Below, one piece after another: positions 1 through 7,100 of a stretch of 17,580 bases of DNA. The notes below the pieces were generated by a model, which had not been told where the DNA came from, did no database searches, and saw nothing but the letters and a program-made list of their open reading frames with translations. A program made the translations under genes and the position numbers. The DNA comes from Acidobacteriota bacterium (GTDB lineage Bacteria > Acidobacteriota > UBA6911 > RPQK01). Location: assembly GCA_003819755.1 (NCBI GenBank), contig RPQK01000060.1, positions 1-17,580 on the forward strand. Direction: 5' to 3'. Position 1 is the first letter of the stretch. Every line of letters starts with the position of its first letter.

Positions 1-3
1 GCC

Positions 4-85
4 GTCCAATAGGGTTTCTATCCCCGAATTACACGGCGCGGCGTAGCCGCGCCGTGTAATTCGGGGATAGAAACCCTACTTGGAC
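4..85. repeat. Perfect long-stem hairpin at the 3' end of the first gene
   Basis: Positions 11-42 and 46-77 are exact reverse complements, a 32-bp stem with the 3-base loop gta. Outer positions 4-9 (gtccaa) and 80-85 (ttggac) extend the pairing after a small bulge. The stop codon of the minus-strand gene (76-78) overlaps the foot of the stem, so the hairpin would form right at the end of that mRNA. No T-run follows on the minus strand, so it is not a canonical intrinsic terminator. It could slow transcription, protect the 3' end, or be a REP/MITE-like palindrome that landed there. Confidence 0.85.
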
Positions 86-969
86 GAAACCGAGTACCTG
101 ACCAGCACGCCTTCGACGAATTGAGCCGTCAGTTCGCCGTCGTCCAGACGATAGGTGGCGGTAATCAGGGTGAAGTTTTTGAGCTGCTCAACGTCGCGGG
201 TGAGGGGCTCTCCGTACTGTCGGTTGACTTCCTGCTCAGTAACGCCTTTCCTCAAGCTGAACGCGCGGGGTGTTTCCGTACGATCTGGTTCCTCGGGCTT
301 TTCCCTGGCGCCGGAATCACGGGCCTCAAAATCGACGTACTCGGCCAAAGCGGCCTTAACCGCTCCAGGGGTGAGCGCCTCAGCCGGGACTCCCTTTTCA
401 AACCACAAGTTGAACCGGGAACCCGAATTGAGTCTCAGTTCGCGCTCCTCGGCCTTTGCCAGCACTTCTGCTTGCGCTGCTTCTGCCTTGAGCCGGGCTT
501 CATCGCGTTCACGCTCGGTGCGCAAGTCGTCGAGCTGGGCTTGCAGGCGTTTCTTCTGACGTGGATCGGTTTCCTTCTTGACGTCTTCTTCCAGCCGCTT
601 CTCGCGCTCGGACTTGGAGACATACGTATTCACCGAAGGCGTCGAAACTGAATCGCCGGCCGTCCCGTAGCCTCCGCCGCCCAGCTGGAACTCGATATTC
701 TTCTTGTTGACCTTAACCAGCGTCACCATCACTTCATCGCCACGCCGGATGCTGACACCAAAGCGCTTCACTCGCCGGCCGACCTCTGCAAAATCAAGCG
801 GCCGTGGCTCCTCCAGTCGGACGTCGACTCCGCTCTTGTCGCCGGGCATGTCCATTTTCACAACGACTTGCTTGCCCTCGAAGTAGTCCTTGAGATCCGC
901 TTGACTTTGCCCCGACACCAGGGCCGAAAAACCAACCAGGGAGAAAATCAAAAGTGCCTTTTTACGCAT
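76..969 (-). CDS. Exported coiled-coil protein of unknown function
   Basis: 297 residues. I do not recognise a named family. Residues 1-23 form a Sec signal peptide: basic RKK, a hydrophobic stretch, then ALVSGQSQA before the predicted cleavage. A mixed beta-like region follows at about 26-97 (EGKQVVVKMDMPGD... then NKKNIEFQLGGGGYG). Residues 118-182 are highly charged and rich in Glu, Lys, Arg and Ala, as in a coiled coil. The last 60 residues (GVTEQEVNRQYGEPLTR...) resemble the short SmpA/BamE-like pattern in which a helix-plus-GEP segment precedes two strands; this likeness is weak. The ATG at 969 was chosen because it gives a proper signal peptide. An upstream in-frame ATG at 1047 would add 26 non-hydrophobic residues ahead of it. 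No strong Shine-Dalgarno precedes 969. The protein is probably periplasmic. Confidence 0.8.
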   Translation of the reverse strand: MRKKALLIFSLVGFSALVSGQSQADLKDYFEGKQVVVKMDMPGDKSGVDVRLEEPRPLDFAEVGRRVKRFGVSIRRGDEVMVTLVKVNKKNIEFQLGGGGYGTAGDSVSTPSVNTYVSKSEREKRLEEDVKKETDPRQKKRLQAQLDDLRTERERDEARLKAEAAQAEVLAKAEERELRLNSGSRFNLWFEKGVPAEALTPGAVKAALAEYVDFEARDSGAREKPEEPDRTETPRAFSLRKGVTEQEVNRQYGEPLTRDVEQLKNFTLITATYRLDDGELTAQFVEGVLVRYSVSSK

Positions 970-1039
970 AAGTAGGCGCCATTTTACTATGACTCCGGCG
1001 GAGCTTTCTGAACCGACTCCTGTACGCCCTCTCCGCCTG

Positions 1040-1068
1040 TTGACCAAAAGCCCGTAAAAGTGTAAGTA
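1040..1068 (+). promoter_or_regulatory. Possible sigma-70-type promoter for the DoxX fusion gene
   Basis: TTGACC (1040-1045) matches five of six bases of a -35 box. It is followed after 17 bases by TAAGTA (1063-1068), which is a poor -10. The pair lies 39 bases before the start codon, in the 137-base gap between two divergent genes. The spacing is right but the weak -10 keeps confidence low. Confidence 0.3.
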
Positions 1069-1106
1069 ATGCGTGCGACGGAATCGTCGTCACCGAAAGG
1101 AAGATT

Positions 1107-2669
1107 ATGAACCTCGTCTCCCGTTTATCCCGCGCGCAGACCGTCATTCTTCTCATCCTGAGGATCGCGATCGGCTGGCATTTCCTTTACGAAGGAACGG
1201 CCAAGCTCCTCATCCCGGGATGGACCTCAGCTCCTTATCTCCATACGGCTCGCGGGATTTTCGCCGGTATTTTTCACGGAATGGCCGCCGACCCCGGGGT
1301 GCTAAGGGTGGTTGACCTCGTCAACATCTGGGGCCTGATTCTGGTCGGCCTGGCTCTCATGCTCGGGGCCTTCACTCGAGTAGCCAGCATCGTTGGGATA
1401 GGGTTTCTGCTGCTTTATTACATGGCTCACCCTCCGTTGATCGCGACCGACCTCCGGGTTCCGGTGGAAGGTCACTACCTGTTCCCCGTTGACAAGAATC
1501 TGGTCGAGCTTCTGGCCCTTGGCTTTCTGCTCTTTATTCCTTCCAGGCTCTTGCCCGGTTTGGACCGCCTCTTCAGCAGCATGAAGAGCAAAGTCCCCGA
1601 GGCGGGCTCCGAGGTATCGCCCGGCGAAACGGCTGGCCTCGCACCTCTTGGTCCCGGACCGGTGACTCGCCGTAATCTCGTCACCAATCTCGCCGCTGTT
1701 CCGCTGCTCGGTTTCTTTTCCTACGGGGCGGCCAGGAAATATAAATGGGAAGAGGCTCATGCAATCACCGGAGCGACGATCAAGCTGCAGGAAGCAAAGC
1801 TGGAGGAGTTGAAAGGCGATTTGCCGAAGGGAAGGCTGGGCAAACTCGAAGCCAGCCGGCTGATCCTCGGGAATAACCTGATCGGCGGCTGGGCTCATTC
1901 CCGCGACCTGATCTATGCAGGCTCGCTTTTCAAGGCCTACAACACCGACAGAAAGGTGTTCGAAACCATTGAGCTGGCCGAGCGGGCGGGAATCACCATG
2001 ATGCAGCTGGTCACGGCGCAGGCTCCGCTCTTCCACAAGTATGTCGAGATTATCGGCGGCAAAATGCAGACCATGTGCCAGGTCTATCCGACCGTCGAGG
2101 ACCCGAAGACGGACATCGACAAGGCGATCGACGCCGGTTGCACGACGCTTTACGTGCAGGGAGCGCACGCCGAGAAGTTCGTGAAGAATGGGAAGACCGA
2201 CCTGCTCGGGAAGGCGCTGGACTATATGAAGAGCCAGGGTTATGTGGCTGGAATCGGCGCCCATTCAATCGAGGTCCCGATTGCCTGCGAGAAAGCCGGG
2301 ATGAACCCCGACTACTACGTCAAGACCTTGCACCATGAACAGTACTGGTCGGCCCATCCGCGCGAGTTCCGGCAGGAATGGACCGTCGATGGCTCTCGAA
2401 ACGTGGAGCACCACCTGTTCCATGACAACATGTGGGATCTGTTCCCCGACAAGACCATCGAGTTCATGAAGACGGTGAACAAGCCTTGGGTCGCTTTCAA
2501 GGTCCTGGCCGCCGGCGCTATCCATCCCAAGGAAGGCTTCAAGTTCGCGTTCGAGAACGGGGCCGATTTCGTTTGCGTCGGCATGTTCGATTTTCAGATT
2601 GTCGAGGACGTGAACATCGCGATCGACACCCTGAAGAACGTCAAGCGGCAGCGCAGCTGGCTGTCGTGA
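1107..2669 (+). CDS. DoxX membrane domain fused to an AKR-like barrel, with a candidate flavinylation site
   Basis: 520 residues; AAGGAAG at 1097-1103 precedes the ATG. Residues about 8-147 look like a DoxX-family four-helix membrane domain (RIAIGWHFLYEGTAKL at 19-34; helices near 10-28, 72-88, 94-108, 131-146). Residues 187-206 (TRRNLVTNLAAVPLLGFF) form a fifth hydrophobic segment preceded by Arg-Arg, resembling a Tat signal. ITGATI (220-225) follows, matching the core [ST]GAT of ApbE flavinylation sites, with Thr224 as the acceptor position. The usual upstream Asp is a His and the usual downstream Ser/Thr is a Lys. From about 249 to 512 the sequence reads like a TIM barrel of aldo/keto-reductase type (SRLILGNNLIGGW, GIGAHS, VLAAGAIHPKEG, FVCVGM). 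With five membrane segments the barrel would be periplasmic. Function is unproven; I infer a membrane-anchored redox protein, perhaps quinone-linked, modified by the ApbE encoded next. Confidence 0.8.
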   Translation: MNLVSRLSRAQTVILLILRIAIGWHFLYEGTAKLLIPGWTSAPYLHTARGIFAGIFHGMAADPGVLRVVDLVNIWGLILVGLALMLGAFTRVASIVGIGFLLLYYMAHPPLIATDLRVPVEGHYLFPVDKNLVELLALGFLLFIPSRLLPGLDRLFSSMKSKVPEAGSEVSPGETAGLAPLGPGPVTRRNLVTNLAAVPLLGFFSYGAARKYKWEEAHAITGATIKLQEAKLEELKGDLPKGRLGKLEASRLILGNNLIGGWAHSRDLIYAGSLFKAYNTDRKVFETIELAERAGITMMQLVTAQAPLFHKYVEIIGGKMQTMCQVYPTVEDPKTDIDKAIDAGCTTLYVQGAHAEKFVKNGKTDLLGKALDYMKSQGYVAGIGAHSIEVPIACEKAGMNPDYYVKTLHHEQYWSAHPREFRQEWTVDGSRNVEHHLFHDNMWDLFPDKTIEFMKTVNKPWVAFKVLAAGAIHPKEGFKFAFENGADFVCVGMFDFQIVEDVNIAIDTLKNVKRQRSWLS

Positions 2670-2694
2670 AGGATTTGTTTTTTCCCACACCGAA

Positions 2695-2922
2695 GGGGCA
2701 TAAGCGCTCAAATAAGAAGCGAGAGTGGGGGCGTCCCCTGGGAGCGCAGGCGTCCCGCCTGCACTGGGGCAAGGGGCGTCCCGCCCCGTCCGCGCCTCTC
2801 GCAAGGCCGATGGTACCAACGGCGCGGACGGGGCGGGACGCCCCTTGCCCCAGTGCAGACGGGACGCCTGCGCTCCCAGGGGACGCCCCCACTCTCGCTT
2901 CTTATTTGAGCGCTTATGCCCC
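2695..2922. repeat. Giant palindrome with 102-bp arms
   Basis: Arms 2695-2796 and 2821-2922 are each 102 bases and pair with one mismatch seen by eye (in the gcctgc/gtctgc stretch). The spacer is 24 bases (2797-2820). Each arm contains an inverted copy of a roughly 50-base unit, ctgggagcgcaggcgtcccg and onward (2738-2787 and 2830-2879). The same unit recurs inside the large TamB/Omp85 gene at 8378-8462. The palindrome begins 25 bases after the DoxX-fusion stop codon. It encodes no transposase, so it resembles a MITE or compound REP element. Confidence 0.9.
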
Positions 2923-3003
2923 GAAGGGGTTGAGTAGCAAAGCCCAGGGTAGGTCGCATAAAGCGCGACCTACCCTGGGCTTTGCTACTCAACCCCTTCG
3001 GGG
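2919..3003. repeat. Second long hairpin, immediately upstream of apbE
   Basis: Arms 2919-2957 and 2965-3003 are 39 bases each, perfectly complementary, with a 7-base loop (ataaagc). The outermost bases form ccccgaagggg / ccccttcgggg. The left arm starts on the last four bases of the preceding 102-bp palindrome, so the two elements share a junction. The hairpin ends 28 bases before the apbE start codon. It could act as a processing or attenuation structure between the DoxX fusion and apbE. There is no T-run after it (ggggtaaaaag), so classical termination is unlikely. Confidence 0.88.
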
Positions 3004-3031
3004 TAAAAAGACAGATGCATCGGGCCGGGCT

Positions 3032-4066
3032 ATGCGATCGCTATTCAACCTGGCCGTTCTGCTTCTCCTTCCCCTCTCTGCCTGCAGCCTCTTCGAACCC
3101 GAACCGGCTACTGCCACGTTCAAGACGATGGGCACCCGGGCGGCGGTTACGCTGGCCGGCCTGGAAAACGAAAAACTCGCGAAGGCCGCAGTTGACGCCG
3201 AGAGACTGATGGCGGCGCTTGAGGCGGAACTGAGCATTTACCGTGCCGACAGCGTTGTTTCTCGACTCAACTCCCTGGCCGGCGTCCGGCCCATGGAAGT
3301 CCCCGAACATACCCGGCGCTTATTGGAGATCTCGATAAAATACGGGGATCTGACAAGCGGCGCGTTTGATGTGACGTTAGGGCCGGTTGTGGGCCTGTGG
3401 CGCCCGAAGCCCGGTCAGACTCCTTCCCTTCCAACCGAAGACGCGCTCCAGGAGAAACTGGCGCTTGTTAACTTTCGCAACATCAAAGTACAAGGCAGCG
3501 AGGCGTTCCTGCCGACGCCTGGCATGCGAGTTGATCTGGGAGGAATAGCCAAAGGATACGCGGTTGACCTTGCCTGGCAAGCTCTCCGCAGACGCGGCGC
3601 CGTGAACTTCATGTTCGATCTCGGAGGAAACATCCGGGTGTCGGGCAAAGCCGGATCAGGGCTACCATGGTCGATCGCTGTCCGCAGCCCGTTCGACACG
3701 TCGCGCAATCTCGCGAACGTCGCGATGCCTGACGGGTGGGCCGTGGCGACTTCCGGACAGTACGAGCGATTCGTGGAAATCGAAGGTCGACGGTACGGTC
3801 ACATTATCGATCCACGTACCGGCTATCCGGCCGCCGGATTAGCCGGAGTCACGGTTTTCGCTCGGGAAGCGACCATGACCGACGGGCTATCAACAGCCCT
3901 GTTTGTCCTGGGCCCCCAAAAGAGTGTCCCTGTCTTGCGAAAGACCGGGGCCGAAGCGATTTTTATTCCCGACAAAGAGCCGCCGGAACTTTGGGTGACG
4001 CCTGGGATTCAGAGCAGGCTTAGCCTGCTCGAAGAGGCCAAAGTGACGCTACTCCCCGGGTGGTGA
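3032..4066 (+). CDS. apbE: FAD:protein FMN transferase, lipoprotein
   Basis: 344 residues. ApbE splits FAD and attaches FMN through a phosphoester bond to a Thr in [ST]GAT motifs of extracytoplasmic proteins; it needs Mg2+. A lipoprotein signal occupies residues 1-18, with lipobox LSAC and Cys18, placing the enzyme on the periplasmic face of a membrane. Family motifs are in order: FKTMGT (30-35), YRADSVVSRLN (70-80), SGAFDVTLGPV (109-119), VDLGGIAKGYAVD (167-179), FDLGGNI (195-201), ATSGQYERF (239-247), HIIDPRTG (257-264) and ATMTDGLSTALFVLG (280-294). The length is normal. The frame is open far upstream through the palindromes, but only the ATG at 3032 gives the lipoprotein signal. It has no clear Shine-Dalgarno. 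No classical FMN-binding partner (NqrC/RnfG type) is in the window; the DoxX fusion with ITGAT, one gene upstream, is the obvious candidate. Confidence 0.95.
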   Translation: MRSLFNLAVLLLLPLSACSLFEPEPATATFKTMGTRAAVTLAGLENEKLAKAAVDAERLMAALEAELSIYRADSVVSRLNSLAGVRPMEVPEHTRRLLEISIKYGDLTSGAFDVTLGPVVGLWRPKPGQTPSLPTEDALQEKLALVNFRNIKVQGSEAFLPTPGMRVDLGGIAKGYAVDLAWQALRRRGAVNFMFDLGGNIRVSGKAGSGLPWSIAVRSPFDTSRNLANVAMPDGWAVATSGQYERFVEIEGRRYGHIIDPRTGYPAAGLAGVTVFAREATMTDGLSTALFVLGPQKSVPVLRKTGAEAIFIPDKEPPELWVTPGIQSRLSLLEEAKVTLLPGW

Positions 4067-4069
4067 CCG

Positions 4070-4170
4070 GAGGAAAGGACCTCAAGGACCCCAAAGACCT
4101 CAAAGACATATCAGCAGCCTTTGTCCTTGAGGTCTTTGAGGTCCCTGAGGTCCTTGAGGTCCTTTTCTCC
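4070..4170. repeat. Inverted array of 9-base tandem repeats between convergent genes
   Basis: On the plus strand, about four 9-base units of the form gacctcaag lie at 4074-4108. After a 12-base centre come about five reverse-complement units of the form cttgaggtc (4121-4165). The whole stretch can fold into an imperfect hairpin of roughly 40 bp. It fills the gap between the apbE stop (4064-4066) and the TamB/Omp85 stop (4173-4175), so it may serve as a two-way terminator. Both arms lack internal stops, but no start context supports a gene. Confidence 0.75.
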
Positions 4171-4172
4171 CC

Positions 4173-7100
4173 TCAAAACGCCTGGCCGATACTGAAGAAA
4201 AAGGCTCCGCGTTTCTCTTCCGGCTGGCGGTCGAGCTTTATCCCGTAGTCCGCCCGGAGCAGAAAGTAAGGCGTGCGGAGCCGCAGCCCGAAACCCGTAG
4301 AACCGCGGACGTCGAAGGGGTTGAAGTCCCTGATCTTCCGATAGACGTTGCCGACATCGACAAACCCTACCCCGTCAACAATGCTGTAGAGAGGAAAGCG
4401 AAGCTCATTATTGAGGACGAACACGGCCTCGCCGCCCGCCGGATCGCCGATCACGTTGCGCGGGCCGATCGTGTCCTGCTCGAAGCCGCGCACGCTTGTA
4501 CCTCCACCCGCAAAGAACCGTTCGCTCGCCACCACCACCTGCTCACCGAAGGCATCCGCCAGCCCAACCCGGACACCACCGGCGTATACCAGCCTCGATC
4601 TCCGCACCCCACCGCTCCACGGGATCGCGGTCGGTTCGCTCAAAGGGATGTACTGGAAGTATTGGCCGAAATACCGGCCAAAGGTTAAGTCGGAACCAAC
4701 CCATTTCGGGGCGTACTCCAGGCTCTGCGAAATGAAGGAGCCACGGGACGCGTCGAGGACGTCGTCGCGCACGTCCCGGACAGCGCTCGCCAGCAGGCGG
4801 CCGACTTTCAAAGTGACATCAAAAAAGGGATCGGGCCCGATGTCGTAAGTGTGGTCCCGCTCAAACCGGTAGCCATAGGAGAGCACGAACCGGTTGCGAA
4901 ACTCCTTCTGTTGCTGCAGCGAGACGCCTGCCCGATCCACCGCAAAATTCGCTTCCTGCCTCACCTCTCTGCTCAGGAACGTCGCTATGCTGGTATCGAA
5001 TGGCAGCCCGGCGAGCTGGGGCTGACTGAAATAAGCGCGGATCTCCCGGAACTTGTCGTCGTATCGACCCCGGAGGCCGAGGGTCGCTGCGTTCCCAAGG
5101 ACATTGCGATTTGTCGCATCGGCAATCACGCCCAGTCCCCGGTCCGTATCGTAGAACCCGCCATACTGAAGCCGGTAGGGCTGAACTTCACGGACCCGGA
5201 CGATCACCCTCACCGACTTTTCCCCGGTTTTGGCGGCTTCCGGCATTTCCTCACGGTCGATCTCAACCAGGGAATAGGCGCCGCTGTTGTAGAGACTGCG
5301 GCGCGATTGCGCGACTCGGTCAGGAGTCAGGGCATCGCCGGGGGCAAAGGTGACCTGATGACGGATGAACGCGGCACTTGTCTTCCGGTTTCCTTCGATC
5401 GAGACGTCCCTGACGATCTCCTCACGGTTTTCCTCAACGCGGAAAACAAGGCGAGTGTGTCCGGTCTCGGCGGCCGTCTGGACGTCCGCTTCGATAGCGG
5501 CATCGTTGTAGCCGGAGCTCGAGTAAAAACCCTCCAGCCTGGCGACAGCTTCGTCTCGCATCCGTGGCACAAGAACCTGGCCGGCCGTCAATCCGCTAGC
5601 CGCAAGCAGTTGCTCCTCTGGGAAGATCGCGTTACCCTCAAACCGAAGTTCGGTGATTGTCGCCCGAGGGCCTTCTGTCACGGGAACTACTATTCTTGCT
5701 TCGCTGGTCTCGCTATGGAGCTCTGTTAGCGGGTCCGCAACGGCCGTCTGCAGGTACCCTTCCTGCCGATAGAGGCGTTTGATCAGGTCCTTAACTTCAG
5801 ACTGAGCCGCCTGTATCCTCCCCAGCAGGTGCGCGTTCTCCAGCTCGCTGCGCAGCCGTTCCTCGGGAATGGCGGTCACCCCCTGAAAGGCGACCTCGAG
5901 ATCGGAATAGCGCCTTCCCGGATCGATGGTGAAGATCACCTGCTTGACTGCTCCCCGCTGCACCTCGTGACTCACCCGCGCCTCGAGATGTCCATCCTGC
6001 ACAAACCGGGCTTTGATCAGTTCTTCAGCCGACGCAGCGCGCTGAGCATCAAACACCCCTTCAGCCCACGCTTCCCGCACTTTCCCGCGCACTTCGTCGC
6101 TCAGCTCGGCGCCCTGGAAAGCAAACTCGACCCGGGTGCCCGGCTCGATATCAAGTGAAAGCTCCGTGGTTTCAGGTGTTGGCTCTTCACGACCCAGGCG
6201 CACCCGCGCCTCGAGATATCCCTGCACCTTCAGAAAATCGTTCAGGCGGGCGAGGCCGCGCCGTACCTTGAAAAAGTCGTAGGTATCGCCCGGCTTTACA
6301 CCAAACTGCTTCCGCAATTCCGGCTCGGTAAAAGGCAGGCCGCCCTCCACTTTGACCGCAGAGACTTTCCGCCTCTTCTCCTCACCCGCCGACGCACGGT
6401 CACTCGCGGACTGGCCGCCAATCCGAAGATCGTGGCGCACCTCAAAGCGGAATTTGGCGTCACCATCCGCTTCGCCTTCCGGGGCTGTCTCGTGGATTAC
6501 CCGGGCGGTAAATCGGCGCGTTACGTCGTACTCACCGATGTAGATCTGATCGGTCCCGTTGGTCAGATCCATGGAATAGACCAGGCCCAGCTGCCGCGTC
6601 AGGTCCTGCCCTATCGTAAGCCGGGCGGTCGGATCGGATTCGGCGGCGATCAGGTTCGGCTGAATACGGACCTTCGATAAACCGGTCGCCTGCTCCAGCC
6701 CTCGCTCCAGTCGGCCGGTCACTGTACCCGTCAGGAGCGAAAGCGTCTGTTCGCGTAGAACGGCGCTCGCTTCCCCTCTGGCTTCTTCAAGTTTCCGGCC
6801 GGTCACGAGCAAGGCGATGATATCCGGCTCGGGAAGAGGGTCCTCAGATGTCAAACTGCTCTCGAGGTTCGCCGGATCCCCGCTGATCCGCAGGGTGATC
6901 TCGTACTCGTCCACCTGGGTCTTGGCCGCAAGATCCAAGGTGGGCTCGATTCGGGCAGGGTTATAGAACGAGATGGTCCCACGTTCGAGGTAGTAGGTGC
7001 GTTCCCGAAGGTAGAGCTCTCCCCCTTCTTCAAGGGTCAACCGTCCGAGCAGGCTGGGCCGATAGAAGTCGCCAACCAGCCGCAGGTTCAGATCTCCCGC

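Noticed and set aside
1302..2264. 320-codon open frame on the minus strand opposite the DoxX fusion
   Set aside because: It lies antisense to a gene with clear family motifs. Its sequence has no recognisable domain; GC-rich codon bias opens such frames.
2695..3003. Insertion sequence with a transposase
   Set aside because: The region is palindromic throughout, and the frames across it are shared repeat translations with no transposase motifs.
2432..3031. Long upstream extension of the apbE frame through the palindromes, overlapping the DoxX fusion gene
   Set aside because: It is in a different frame over a convincing gene and then crosses the repeats. The lipoprotein signal at 3032 marks the real start.
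4851..5729. 292-codon plus-strand open frame opposite the POTRA and barrel region
   Set aside because: Antisense to strongly supported Omp85 sequence; no domain and no start signal.
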